DNA of 64,000 nt from the NCBI RefSeq assembly GCF_032190635.1, contig NZ_JAVLAS010000001.1, positions 1,798,001 to 1,862,000 of the forward strand, written 5' to 3'. Both the position numbers and the translations under genes were made by a program. Positions 36,026-44,325 of the stretch are shown in pieces. Each line of letters starts with the position of its first letter. Positions within the stretch are counted from its first letter, which is position 1. The stretch is from Levilactobacillus zymae (lineage in GTDB: Bacteria; Bacillota; Bacilli; Lactobacillales; Lactobacillaceae). The notes under the pieces were generated by a model, which was given only the letters and a program-made list of their open reading frames with translations, did no database searches and was not told where the DNA came from.

Positions 36026-36154
36026 TTAGTACTTCCCGTCCCGGTTCAACGCCTTCGCCTGCTTCTTCGTTAAATTAATGGTAAAGGTTCCCCGTTTAAC
36101 GGTCTGGTGGTGCCATCCTCAGCGCCACGGCAACTGGTTGTCGGCATGAACATA
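36026..36154 (-). pseudogene. 3' remnant of an unknown gene
   Basis: Downstream of the rpmF terminator one minus-strand frame reads YVHADNQLPWR, a TGA, then GWHHQTVKRGTFTINLTKK and QAKALNRDGKY before a TAA at 36028-36026. The regular composition and basic Lys/Thr pattern look like the end of a secreted protein whose 5' part is lost; the TGA may stand for a former TGG. I cannot name the family. Confidence 0.4.
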
Positions 36155-36155
36155 C

Positions 36156-36196
36156 AAAAAAACTCCTAGAAGCCGCGGACTTCATAGGAGTTTTTT
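36156..36196 (-). terminator. Terminator of yceD-rpmF
   Basis: In the minus sense AAAAAACTCCTA and TAGGAGTTTTTTT flank a GC-rich apical stem (AAGTCCGCGGCTT), directly after rpmF. Confidence 0.92.
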
Positions 36197-36205
36197 CATT
36201 TAGGT

Positions 36206-36394
36206 TTAGTTGTTTGCAGATGCCTTTGCAACGACCTGACGGCCATCGTAGAAGCCACAGCTAGGGCAAACCATGTGTGACTTACGAAGTTCACCACAGT
36301 TTGGGCAAGGTGTCAAACCAGGAACATTCAACTTAATGTGACCCCGACGCATACGCTTTTTCGTCTTAGACGTTTTCCGTGCTGGTACAGCCAA
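36206..36394 (-). CDS. rpmF: Ribosomal protein L32 (bL32)
   Basis: A 62-residue 50S protein starting [19 protein letters not shown], with the zinc-binding pairs CPNCGE and CPSCG. The start is a TTG at 36394; GGAGGTG ends eight bases before it, and an apparent GTG start at 36403 would overlap that ribosome site. It follows yceD, the usual Firmicutes pair. Confidence 0.95.
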   Translation of the reverse strand: MAVPARKTSKTKKRMRRGHIKLNVPGLTPCPNCGELRKSHMVCPSCGFYDGRQVVAKASANN

Positions 36395-36458
36395 AGAAAA
36401 CACCTCCTTTAATTAAAATTATCCACTAGTGAAAAAATTTTTAAGGCTTACAAAGTGA

Positions 36459-37013
36459 CTACTTATCATCCTGATCAGGGAAGAAGTCTTTGAGCTTTGC
36501 AAGACGTGGATCAACAGTTTGATTTTCCGCCTCAACCTTCGCAAGGTCCGCTTCACTGACAACCTGCCAGTCATTACCTTCCGGCATTGCGGCCCCCTGC
36601 TTTTCGGCATCGGACAGAATGTGCATCGGAATCTGCAGGATGAGGTTATCGCCCACGGCCTTATCGAAATCGATAACGTCGTCGGGAACCACCATCACCA
36701 CGTCGGTCTTTTCAAACCGTTGCGTGGCGGCAGCGTCCGATACGTAGTACTCAGTCATCTGAAAATCGACTGGTAAAGTCACCGGTGCTAACGACCGGCT
36801 TGACGGAACGGTGAGGGTGGCCTTAATCTGAGCCACCACCACAACGTCCCCTTCGCTCACCACGGACACGAGACCCTTAACTTTAACGGGGGTGAGGTCT
36901 AAGACCTCATCACCGTACCGGGCCATCAAGTCCGCCTTTAAATCCAAGGTCTCCTCGAAGGCTAACGGTTCGCTTCGGTGAGTCTTACGTAATTCGGTCA
37001 ACGACCATTTCAT
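36459..37013 (-). CDS. YceD family (DUF177) protein
   Basis: A 184-residue protein co-transcribed with rpmF, as Bacillus ylbN. It is thought to be involved in 23S rRNA or 50S maturation, but the mechanism is not known. The central part has VKVKGLVSVVSEGDVVVVAQIKATLTVPSSRSLAPV, the family core, where the usual Cys residues are absent, and ends in the conserved DPRLAKLKDFFPDQ. Confidence 0.9.
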   Translation of the reverse strand: MKWSLTELRKTHRSEPLAFEETLDLKADLMARYGDEVLDLTPVKVKGLVSVVSEGDVVVVAQIKATLTVPSSRSLAPVTLPVDFQMTEYYVSDAAATQRFEKTDVVMVVPDDVIDFDKAVGDNLILQIPMHILSDAEKQGAAMPEGNDWQVVSEADLAKVEAENQTVDPRLAKLKDFFPDQDDK

Positions 37014-37086
37014 CGTTATCCCTCCAATGCAACGTGATAAATTATACCTGTCAAGCGAAATGATGTCAAGGGAATTTCCTTGATAG

Positions 37087-38235
37087 TCATTCAGAAACCG
37101 GAAACTTCACCGGAATTCGCCCATCGTCTTGGCCGATCCCGGTGACCAGCGTCCGCAGCGCGCCGGCCCGGGTGTCCAGGGCCCCCACGCCTCGCTGCCA
37201 ATCCCGGTCCGCTCGACTGACTAACGGTAAAGTCACGTGTTTTTTAATTTGATGTAAATAGTTTTGGCCCACCGGACGATAGCCCAGCACCCGCAGATAC
37301 TGCGGTCCGGTCAACATCTCGGTCGGCTTGGTCTGCAAGAGCACCGACGCCGCCTGGCGCTGCAAGCGCGTGTAGGTGTAGCGCTTAGTCTTCACGGCGT
37401 GCATAAACGTCGCAAAACTGGTCGCCGTGAGCGCCGCTTTCTTCAGACGGTATTCGACGCCCTCCGTGAGTTGGTACAGCTGCCCGAGGTCCGCCACGTC
37501 GCTACTGACCAATTGGTACCGCAGCAACGGCCAGAAATCGTCCCAGCTGGTCAACTGCGCCGTTTGCAGGGCCGTGAGGGTCGTCGGTGGCACCACTGGG
37601 GCCACGGTCGCCCAATCGCCCGCTAAGGCCGCCGTGCGGATCGCCGTGGCACTAGCAAACGCCGTTCCCGCTTTGATGGTGGCGTCGTTATGCTGACTGC
37701 CCCGCCGACTCAACGGCACCAACGTTAACGGGTCGCCCTGCCGGCGGTTCGCTAACGCGTAGAAGAACCCCAGAATGTCGTTAGCGGCACTTAAGGTAAT
37801 CCCCGTATGGTCGCGCAGGTAACCCTGAAACAACGTCGCGTAGGTCTGGTCAAAGCGTTTAAACGTCGCCGGATCCGTGGGTAAATGCGCCATCAGGCGG
37901 TCGTAATCCAGGTCCGGGTGTTCGGTCCCAAAAGCCAGCCAACGGCACCCCAGCGCGCTTAACAGCTGAACGCCGCCCGCCGCAAACAAATGGGCCGGCT
38001 GTAAGGCGCTGGCCGTGGGGAGCTCAATCACCAAATCGGCGCCCCCCGCCAAGGCCAACCGGGCGCGTTGCCACTTGTCCAGCAGGGCCGGTTCGCCCCG
38101 TTGAACCCAATTACCACTCAGCGCTACGACCAAGACGTCGGCCCCGGTCGTTTCGCGGACCCGGCGGAGTTGATCGGCGTGCCCGTGATGAAACGGATTG
38201 TATTCGGCAATGATGCCGGCCGCCTGTAACGTCAT
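37087..38235 (-). CDS. tmcAL: tRNA(Met) cytidine acetate ligase TmcAL
   Basis: Acetylates the wobble cytidine of elongator tRNA-Met using acetate and ATP. The 382-residue product starts with the nucleotidyltransferase fold GIIAEYNPFHHGHADQLRR (HxGH motif), ALSGNWVQRGEPAL, and ends with a helical C-terminal domain. It corresponds to Bacillus ylbM and lies two bases after the yqeM stop. Confidence 0.9.
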   Translation of the reverse strand: MTLQAAGIIAEYNPFHHGHADQLRRVRETTGADVLVVALSGNWVQRGEPALLDKWQRARLALAGGADLVIELPTASALQPAHLFAAGGVQLLSALGCRWLAFGTEHPDLDYDRLMAHLPTDPATFKRFDQTYATLFQGYLRDHTGITLSAANDILGFFYALANRRQGDPLTLVPLSRRGSQHNDATIKAGTAFASATAIRTAALAGDWATVAPVVPPTTLTALQTAQLTSWDDFWPLLRYQLVSSDVADLGQLYQLTEGVEYRLKKAALTATSFATFMHAVKTKRYTYTRLQRQAASVLLQTKPTEMLTGPQYLRVLGYRPVGQNYLHQIKKHVTLPLVSRADRDWQRGVGALDTRAGALRTLVTGIGQDDGRIPVKFPVSE

Positions 38236-38237
38236 GT

Positions 38238-38993
38238 TTACGCCTCCCGTGTGACCTCGAAGAACCAGCGCGTGGTCTGGTCGTCGACCTCGGCGTGCCC
38301 GAAGTCTGCACTGACCCGGTTCAACGTCAGCCCCGCTAACCGCAACGCCTTCCGGTAGTCCGGTAACAGGTAAGTTCGTTCGTGATGGAGTTCCGTCACC
38401 TTCCGGTAGGCGTCGTCGGCCGTATCCTGAATAAAGAAGGTCAGGTCGTGGTCGACCGCGTGTGCCTCGTCTTCGATCCCGTAGCTGGTCCAGATAAAGG
38501 CCCGGTGATCGTCGACGTAATTGTACATGTACCCCGGGTACACGTCGTCGGTCTGGTGTGGCGTAATCACGTCAAACAGGAAGGTTCCGCCCACGTTGAG
38601 GTGGTCGTGTACCTGCGTGAAGGCCTGCGTCACGGCGTCGAGATCCGGTAAGTAACAAAACGAATCGGCAAAACAGGTCACCGTTTGGTACTGCCCGATG
38701 GCGCTTAAGTCCAACATGTCTCCGGCCATTAGCGGAAACGTCACGTCGGCCTCCTGGGCGTGCTTAGCGGCTAGGGCCAGCATCTCTTCGGATAGGTCTA
38801 AACCGCTGACCTGGTACCCCTTTTGTGCCAATTGCACACCTAGTCGTCCGCTCCCACAAGCCAGATCCAGCAGTTCGCCGCTAGCCGGATCGACGCGTGA
38901 GGCGACAAAATCCAGCCATTGCGTGTACATGGCTGGATCGAATAAATCGTCGTAAAGTTGCGCGAAGGATTGGTAAATCAAGCTTCTACCCAA
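38238..38993 (-). CDS. SAM-dependent methyltransferase (YqeM)
   Basis: Class I methyltransferase of 251 residues with the SAM motif LLDLACGSGRLGVQLAQKG (residues 40-58), LSEEMLALAAKHA and motif IV CFADSFCYLPD. Its start overlaps the rsfS stop by 16 bases, as in the Bacillus yqeL-yqeM pair. The substrate is not established. Confidence 0.9.
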   Translation of the reverse strand: MGRSLIYQSFAQLYDDLFDPAMYTQWLDFVASRVDPASGELLDLACGSGRLGVQLAQKGYQVSGLDLSEEMLALAAKHAQEADVTFPLMAGDMLDLSAIGQYQTVTCFADSFCYLPDLDAVTQAFTQVHDHLNVGGTFLFDVITPHQTDDVYPGYMYNYVDDHRAFIWTSYGIEDEAHAVDHDLTFFIQDTADDAYRKVTELHHERTYLLPDYRKALRLAGLTLNRVSADFGHAEVDDQTTRWFFEVTREA

Positions 38994-39334
38994 GCACTCA
39001 GGTCGACGAGCGGCGCGTCGGACCAGAGCTTTTCGAGGTTGTAATGGGCCCGTTGTTCCTTCTGGAAGACGTGAATGACCACGTCACCCAAGTCCAACAG
39101 GATCCAACTGGCATCGTTCTTCCCTTCGATGTCGCGGACCGTGGCGCCGTTTTCGGCCAACTTGTCGTTGATTTCGTCGGCAATCGCCTTGACCTGGCGG
39201 CTCGAGTTGGCTTCCATGATCAAGAAGTAATCGGCCATCAAACTGACCTTTTGCATGTCCAAGGCCACGATGTTTTCGGCCCGCTTGCTTTCGGCGGCTT
39301 TAACCGCGATTTCTAATAGTGCTTTACTTTCCAT
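38978..39334 (-). CDS. rsfS: Ribosomal silencing factor RsfS
   Basis: Binds L14 and blocks subunit joining when nutrients are short. The 118-residue product has the family core AENIVALDMQKVSLMADYFLIMEANS and EGKNDASWILLDLGDVVIHVF. It lies between yqeK and yqeM in tight linkage. Confidence 0.96.
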   Translation of the reverse strand: MESKALLEIAVKAAESKRAENIVALDMQKVSLMADYFLIMEANSSRQVKAIADEINDKLAENGATVRDIEGKNDASWILLDLGDVVIHVFQKEQRAHYNLEKLWSDAPLVDLSAWVEA

Positions 39335-39352
39335 ATAAATGTTGTTCTCCTC

Positions 39353-39958
39353 TCAAACATTGGGATAACGTTGAATCCAAGCATTGTACGTCACTAACGA
39401 CTTGGGGTAAACGACCTTGCCGTTGTTGATGAGATACGCCAACGTATGCTTAGCTTGGTACGCCACGCCTAAACCGAGTTCTTTGGCGGTTAATTCCCGG
39501 GCGCGATCCACCCCAGGGAAATCGCGGGCTGGTTCAATAAAGTCGGCCATGTACACAATCTGTTCCAACGGTGTCATGTACTCGGCCCCGGTGGTATGGT
39601 GACGCGTCGCATTTAAGATGTCCTCGTCGGTGATGTGTAGCTCGCGCTTAATCAACTCAGCCCCCACCGCCCCGTGCCAGATGGGATTGCCATAGGCCAA
39701 CAGGGCCGGATCCAGCCCGTAGCGGTGAATCGCGGCAATAAAGTCCTGATCCGGTCGCTGCTTGGCATAATCGTGGGTTAAACCCGCAACGCTGGCCTTT
39801 TCCAGCTCAACCCCGTTGGCTTGGGCCAACTGAATTGCCGTGGCTTCCACCCGCAAGACGTGTTGGTAGCGACTATCATTTAACTGTTCCCGTAAGCGGG
39901 CTAATAGCTCCGCTCGGGTTCCGGGAAACCAGTGATGCGTATAGGTCATCTCAGTCAC
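39353..39958 (-). CDS. yqeK: Bis(5'-nucleosyl)-tetraphosphatase, HD type (YqeK)
   Basis: HD-domain enzyme that hydrolyses Ap4A symmetrically. The 201-residue product shows the metal-binding residues in YQHVLRVEATAIQLA, AGLTHDYAKQRP (HD pair) and NPIWHGAVGAEL, then ATRHHTTG. Its start overlaps nadD by eight bases, the normal arrangement. Confidence 0.94.
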   Translation of the reverse strand: MTEMTYTHHWFPGTRAELLARLREQLNDSRYQHVLRVEATAIQLAQANGVELEKASVAGLTHDYAKQRPDQDFIAAIHRYGLDPALLAYGNPIWHGAVGAELIKRELHITDEDILNATRHHTTGAEYMTPLEQIVYMADFIEPARDFPGVDRARELTAKELGLGVAYQAKHTLAYLINNGKVVYPKSLVTYNAWIQRYPNV

Positions 39959-40583
39959 GATACAACAGATGCTCCTTTATATATAAATCCACTAAGGTCG
40001 GTACCAGGTAACGCACGGACTGCCCGTTACGGACCCGTTGCCGCACCATGGTCGAACTGATACCAATGTTCGGGACATCGACCCACAGCACCGGATACGG
40101 CGACTCATGGGCGTATCCTTGGCGGCAAACGCCCACGAATTGGACCAGTTTGACCAATTCATCGATGCGGTGCCACTTGGGTAGATAGGCCACCATGTCC
40201 CCGCCGATGATGAAGTAGTACTGGTTTTCGGGATGCTGCTGGGTCAGCTGCAACATGGTGTCGTAGCTGTAGCTCAATCCGCCCCGTTGCACCTCGGTCA
40301 GTTCCAGCTTAAACTGCGGGTTGTCCGCAATGGCCGCCTTGACCATCGCCACTCTGTCGGCCGCGGGAATTGTCAGTTTCCGATCAACGTGGGGTGGTTC
40401 GGCATCGGGCATGAACAGCACCTTGTCTAACCCCAATTGGGTGGCCACTTGATCCGCAATCACCAGGTGTCCCAGGTGCGGCGGATTGAAGGTCCCCCCT
40501 AAAATTCCAATGCGGCGTTTCTTCGCGGTGGCCGCCATTTGGGTCACCGTTTGCGTACTCGTCCGTTCTGAAATCTTGACCAC
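39951..40583 (-). CDS. nadD: Nicotinate-nucleotide adenylyltransferase
   Basis: Forms nicotinate adenine dinucleotide in NAD synthesis. The 210-residue product has GILGGTFNPPHLGHLVIADQV (HxGH), DKVLFMPDAEPPH and the C-terminal ISSTMVRQRVRNGQSVRYLVP. About 20 residues precede the core; an ATG at the core with better spacing (MAATAKKRR) is an alternative start. Confidence 0.95.
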   Translation of the reverse strand: MVKISERTSTQTVTQMAATAKKRRIGILGGTFNPPHLGHLVIADQVATQLGLDKVLFMPDAEPPHVDRKLTIPAADRVAMVKAAIADNPQFKLELTEVQRGGLSYSYDTMLQLTQQHPENQYYFIIGGDMVAYLPKWHRIDELVKLVQFVGVCRQGYAHESPYPVLWVDVPNIGISSTMVRQRVRNGQSVRYLVPTLVDLYIKEHLLYRD

Positions 40584-40597
40584 GTTGTCAAACCTCC

Positions 40598-40921
40598 CTA
40601 CATATCTTCAACCACTGGTGAAAAGCGCTGGTTGTCGGCGTCCGTTGCGGGCCGGTACAGGACCAGCACCCGCCCAATCGTTTGGACGACCTGAATATCG
40701 GTATTGTCTTCAATGTAGGTCTTGGTGTCGGCCACCGTAACCTCGGCACTTTGTTGCAAGTTAATCTTGATTAACTCCCGTTTTTCTAACGCACCGGTCA
40801 GTTGGTCCAACCAGACCTCGGTCAGGCCATTCTTCCCCACGGAAAAGATGGGGCGTAAACTATGGGCCTGAGCCCGTAAATAGCGTTTCTGTTTGCCTCG
40901 TAACAAATTAGTTTCCTCCAT
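40598..40921 (-). CDS. yhbY: YhbY-family RNA-binding protein (CRM domain)
   Basis: A 107-residue single-domain protein associated with pre-50S particles. It has LRGKQKRYLRAQAHSLRPIFSVGKNG, with the GxxG-type loop region, and ends with VQTIGRVLVLYRPA. It lies between yqeH and nadD in the ribosome-assembly block. Confidence 0.94.
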   Translation of the reverse strand: MEETNLLRGKQKRYLRAQAHSLRPIFSVGKNGLTEVWLDQLTGALEKRELIKINLQQSAEVTVADTKTYIEDNTDIQVVQTIGRVLVLYRPATDADNQRFSPVVEDM

Positions 40922-40925
40922 TATA

Positions 40926-42071
40926 TTAAATCATCGCTCGGCGTAACAACACCCCAACGCCCTCGGGGGCCCAACCGGTCACGTTAACGCCGGCGGGCAC
41001 GGTAATCCATCCCAACCCTTCAAAGACCAAATCACTCTTGACCGTGGTCTTGAACGCGTGGGCCACCAATGGTGGAAAATCGGAATTATCCGCTTGTGGT
41101 GGGGTTAACAGGTCCCCCCGTTGCCGGTCATAGAACTCATCGGCGTTGGCCAATTTGGTCCGATGAAGGTACAGGTTATTTTCGAAGTAGGCCGTAAAGC
41201 CCGTCTTCGGGCCTTGGTTATAATCAAACCGGCCGACCCCGCCCAAGAAAAGCGTTTGTTGGTCATTTAGCTGGTAGACCTTCGGCTTGATGGCCTTTTG
41301 CGGGGTCACAATCTTCAGGTCCTTGCCCGTTAAGAAGTGTGCCATTTGTTGGTTTTGGATAATCCCAGGGGTATCCACCAACACGTGGTCGTCGTCCAAC
41401 GGTAACTCGATCTTGTCTAGGGTGGTTCCCGGGAACCGGGACGTGGTAATTAAATCCTTCACGCCGGTGTTCTGTCGGATAATTTGATTAATTAACGTGG
41501 ACTTCCCCACGTTGGTAACGCCGACCACGTAAACATCACGATCGCCACGGTACTTGTCAATCTTTTGTAGCAGATCGTCGACCGATTGATTGGTCTTAGC
41601 ACTCAGCAGGGTCACATCGATGGGCCGCAAGCCCGCCTCGTTGGCGCGTTGACGTAACCAATCCTGCAGCTTACTTCGTTTGAGTGAGCTGGGCATCAAG
41701 TCTTCCTTGTTGCCGACTAACAAGACTGGGTTTTCCCCCACGAACCGGTGTAGCCCCGGAATCAGACTTCCATTAAAGTCAAAAATATCCACGACATAAA
41801 CAATCAGGGCGTTCGCGTCCTGAATCTGAGTCAGTAGTTGTAAGAAATCGTCGTCGGTCAGGCCAACGGGAACAATTTCGTTGTAGTGCCGCAGCCGAAA
41901 ACAGCGTTGACAATACACTTCTTGCGTCTCCGTCGCTAGGCCCTTGTCTAACGCCGATTGGGGCGTGTAACCCGGTGCCGTTTTGTCCGTCGTTTGGAGC
42001 ACGGCACCACAGCCAATACACCGTAAGGGTTCCCCGTCAACCAGTACGGGGTCAATGTGCTTTGCGTTCAT
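40926..42071 (-). CDS. yqeH: Ribosome biogenesis GTPase YqeH
   Basis: Circularly permuted GTPase required for 30S assembly. The 381-residue product has an N-terminal zinc finger (CIGCG at about 18, CQRC at about 55), then G4 VGNKEDLM ahead of G1 GVTNVGKSTLIN and G3 VDTPG, and a C-terminal RNA-binding domain. The start overlaps the yqeG stop by 20 bases. Confidence 0.95.
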   Translation of the reverse strand: MNAKHIDPVLVDGEPLRCIGCGAVLQTTDKTAPGYTPQSALDKGLATETQEVYCQRCFRLRHYNEIVPVGLTDDDFLQLLTQIQDANALIVYVVDIFDFNGSLIPGLHRFVGENPVLLVGNKEDLMPSSLKRSKLQDWLRQRANEAGLRPIDVTLLSAKTNQSVDDLLQKIDKYRGDRDVYVVGVTNVGKSTLINQIIRQNTGVKDLITTSRFPGTTLDKIELPLDDDHVLVDTPGIIQNQQMAHFLTGKDLKIVTPQKAIKPKVYQLNDQQTLFLGGVGRFDYNQGPKTGFTAYFENNLYLHRTKLANADEFYDRQRGDLLTPPQADNSDFPPLVAHAFKTTVKSDLVFEGLGWITVPAGVNVTGWAPEGVGVLLRRAMI

Positions 42072-42594
42072 TCAAATCCTCCTGCCAAGTTAATTCTGGG
42101 TAAACGTGACGTAACCGCCACATAACAAATTTTTCGAGTAGCCGGTTCCCCTTGGTAATCCACGCGTCCGACTTTAAAATAGGCTTCACCAAGACGCTGC
42201 GAACGCCACTGCGATTTGCCGCCCAAACATCGGTCATCAGCTGATCGCCGACCATGATCACCTCATCGCGGCGAAAATGCCACCGCCGTAGTGCCCGGTT
42301 CAGTCCCCACGGAAAGGGTTTTAACGCCCGGTGAATATAGGGCAGCTGAAACGGGGCCACGGCCCGATCGACCCGTTGCCGACTATTGTTAGACACCACA
42401 ATCACCCGGATCCCCGCTAACTCTAATAAATTTAGCCAATGACGAAGCTCGGGGGTCCCGTCCGGATTGTTCCACGCGATTAACGTGTTATCCAAATCCG
42501 TTAGAACCGCCCGCACCCCCTGGGCCCGTAAGTCTTTAGGGGTCAAATCATAAATGTTGGTAACCATCCACGTGGGTTTTAATCCAGCAACCAT
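42052..42594 (-). CDS. YqeG family HAD-IIIA phosphatase
   Basis: A 180-residue HAD hydrolase starting MVAGLKPTWMVTNIYDLTP by the ATG at 42594, with GGGAGGAG upstream; the frame is open 36 codons further but that part has no family similarity I can see. Catalytic Asp residues lie in VLTDLDNTLIAWN, followed by VIVVSNNS and MVGDQLMTDVWAANRSG. It heads the yqeG-yqeH block and is tied to ribosome assembly by gene order only. Confidence 0.92.
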   Translation of the reverse strand: MVAGLKPTWMVTNIYDLTPKDLRAQGVRAVLTDLDNTLIAWNNPDGTPELRHWLNLLELAGIRVIVVSNNSRQRVDRAVAPFQLPYIHRALKPFPWGLNRALRRWHFRRDEVIMVGDQLMTDVWAANRSGVRSVLVKPILKSDAWITKGNRLLEKFVMWRLRHVYPELTWQEDLNERKAH

Positions 42595-42697
42595 GCGGGT
42601 GACTCCTCCCTTCGTCCCAATAATATCTAGCACTATATTATACGCAATCTCAGCGTAATTTACCACTCCGACCCCTTCACTGGACCCGGCGTGATTC

Positions 42698-42724
42698 ACC
42701 ACCCCTCCCGTGCTTAAGGGGTGG
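42698..42724. repeat. Hairpin between rplT and yqeG
   Basis: CCACCCCT and AGGGGTGG form an 8-base stem around CCCGTGCTTA, shortly after the rplT terminator. No T-run in the yqeG direction. Possibly part of the yqeG mRNA leader. Confidence 0.5.
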
Positions 42725-42734
42725 TCTCTCTTAA

Positions 42735-42772
42735 TAAAAAAGACTTCGCTGATCGCCAGCGAAGTCTTTTTC
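42735..42772 (-). terminator. Terminator of infC-rpmI-rplT
   Basis: In the minus sense AAAAAGACTTCGCTGG and the complementary CAGCGAAGTCTTTTTT form a strong stem directly after the rplT stop. Confidence 0.94.
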
Positions 42773-42784
42773 TCATTAACTGAA

Positions 42785-43144
42785 TTAAGCAGCCAATGCG
42801 TCCTTAGCTTGGTCAGCTAAGGCCTTGAAAGCAGCAGCATCGTTCACTGCTAAGTCGGCTAACATCTTCCGGTTAACGTCAATGTTGGCTAACTTCAAAC
42901 CGTGCATCAACTTGCTGTAGCTCAGACCGTTGATCCGGGCTGCGGCGTTGATCCGGGCAATCCAAAGCTTACGGAAGTTACGCTTCGTAGCTTTCCGGTC
43001 ACGGAAGGAGTATTGGTAACCCTTCCGAACTTGGTCCTTGGCAACCTTGAATAAACGGTGCTTAGAGCCCCGGTAACCCTTGGCTAACTTTAAAACTTTC
43101 TTACGACGTGCGCGTGTAACAGTACCGCCTTTAACTCGTGGCAT
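42785..43144 (-). CDS. rplT: Ribosomal protein L20 (bL20)
   Basis: Assembly-initiating 50S protein, 119 residues, starting [26 protein letters not shown] with [20 protein letters not shown] in its globular part. In Firmicutes L20 also represses its own operon by binding the infC leader, and such a leader is present at about 44010-44170. Confidence 0.98.
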   Translation of the reverse strand: MPRVKGGTVTRARRKKVLKLAKGYRGSKHRLFKVAKDQVRKGYQYSFRDRKATKRNFRKLWIARINAAARINGLSYSKLMHGLKLANIDVNRKMLADLAVNDAAAFKALADQAKDALAA

Positions 43145-43218
43145 AATCTTTTCCTCCTAAATCAATTCAAACATTATGGCGACGATTAACTCGTCAACCC
43201 GAAATTTTAACGACCGAA

Positions 43219-43413
43219 TTACTTTTGTAATAAACTCCGGTAAGTCTTGAGAGTCGTTTGGTCCATCATCCGGGTCCCACGAAGGTTCCGGCGTTGCTTC
43301 TTGGTCTTACCGTGGAAACGGTGAGACGTGTAAGCGTTGGCACTCTTGATACCGCCCTTAGCAGTTACTTTAAAACGCTTGGCTGCAGCACGGTTAGTCT
43401 TCATCTTTGGCAT
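43219..43413 (-). CDS. rpmI: Ribosomal protein L35 (bL35)
   Basis: A 64-residue basic protein starting [20 protein letters not shown] and containing [17 protein letters not shown]. Middle gene of infC-rpmI-rplT, with AAGGAGG before the ATG. Confidence 0.98.
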   Translation of the reverse strand: MPKMKTNRAAAKRFKVTAKGGIKSANAYTSHRFHGKTKKQRRNLRGTRMMDQTTLKTYRSLLQK

Positions 43414-43467
43414 AGTACGAAATATCCTCCTTGTGTCGGTAATCGCAAATGATTACCGCATCAATCC

Positions 43468-43986
43468 TTACTTTTTCTCAGCGATGGGCGCCAGCATCAA
43501 GAACATGCTCCGACCGTCCATCTTAGGCCGTTGTTCCACCGTGGCGACGTCAGAAGTTTCCTGCGCCATCCGGTTTAACACTTCACGACCAATGTCTTTA
43601 TGGGTGATTGCCCGGCCCTTAAACCGAATCGACACCCGAACCTTTTCACCCTTCGTCAAGAACTTCTTAGCGTTCTTCAACTTAAAGTTAAAGTCATTGG
43701 TATCGATGGTCGGGCTCAGCCGAACTTCCTTAACGCTAACCACTTTTTGTTTCTTACGCGCTTCACGTTGCTTCTTTTGCAACTCAAAACGGTATTTTCC
43801 GTAGTCCATAACTTTGGCTACTGGTGGCTTGGCTTTCGGTGCAACCAAAACTAAATCGAGGTTGGCGTCTTCGGCAATCTGCAATGCATCTCGCTTGGAC
43901 TTGATTCCTAATTGGTCACCGTTGTCGGCAATCAACCGAACTTCGCGTGCGCGAATTCCCTCGTTGACAATCGTGTCGTTTGCTAT
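43468..43986 (-). CDS. infC: Translation initiation factor IF-3, non-AUG start
   Basis: Keeps the subunits apart and checks the start codon and initiator tRNA. From 43986 the product reads (M)[20 protein letters not shown], aligning with the start of Bacillus IF-3 ([19 protein letters not shown]), then the N-domain, linker and C-domain, 172 residues. No ATG, GTG or TTG exists at the right place. GGAGG (44000-43996) is nine bases before an ATA at 43986 and only three bases before an ATT at 43992 in the same frame. Either gives a non-canonical start, as known for infC, where it makes synthesis sensitive to IF-3 itself. Confidence 0.95.
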   Translation of the reverse strand: MANDTIVNEGIRAREVRLIADNGDQLGIKSKRDALQIAEDANLDLVLVAPKAKPPVAKVMDYGKYRFELQKKQREARKKQKVVSVKEVRLSPTIDTNDFNFKLKNAKKFLTKGEKVRVSIRFKGRAITHKDIGREVLNRMAQETSDVATVEQRPKMDGRSMFLMLAPIAEKK

Positions 43987-44009
43987 GGTAATCCACCTCC
44001 AAAATAATC

Positions 44010-44170
44010 TTGAGAATCACATGAGACAAAAAATGCGGGAACCTTTGATGAAAATCAAACGGCTCCCGCAAGAAATTCCAGTCTAAATGACGGAATTAAC
44101 GTGCATATCCAGCCCAGCAACATGGGGTCACTAGGCGAGAAGCGGTAGCCTCTGCTTAATTTCTCAACTC
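44010..44170 (-). promoter_or_regulatory. L20-type autoregulatory leader of infC
   Basis: In the minus sense the leader has GCAGAGGCTACCGCTTCTCG, followed by an internal terminator stem GCGGGAGCCGTTTGA and its complement TCAAAGGTTCCCGC with six T residues (about 44079-44030), 30 bases ahead of the infC ribosome site. This fits the L20 leader of low-GC Gram-positives, where L20 binding favours termination. Confidence 0.82.
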
Positions 44171-44325
44171 AACCATCATATCAGGATCGATTGAGCTTGT
44201 CAACCACCTTTTAGCGGTTAATTGCGACTACAGCTTTAATGGTTCCGGTAGATCACCGTTTAGCCTGGCAGAGAAACGGTCATCACAACAACCCTTAAAT
44301 CGCACTTTTTAGTCCAGCTTTTGTG
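44171..44325. other. Promoter region of infC and end of thrS
   Basis: No gene. This segment should hold the promoter for the infC leader transcript; I do not see a clear terminator for thrS here. Confidence 0.35.
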
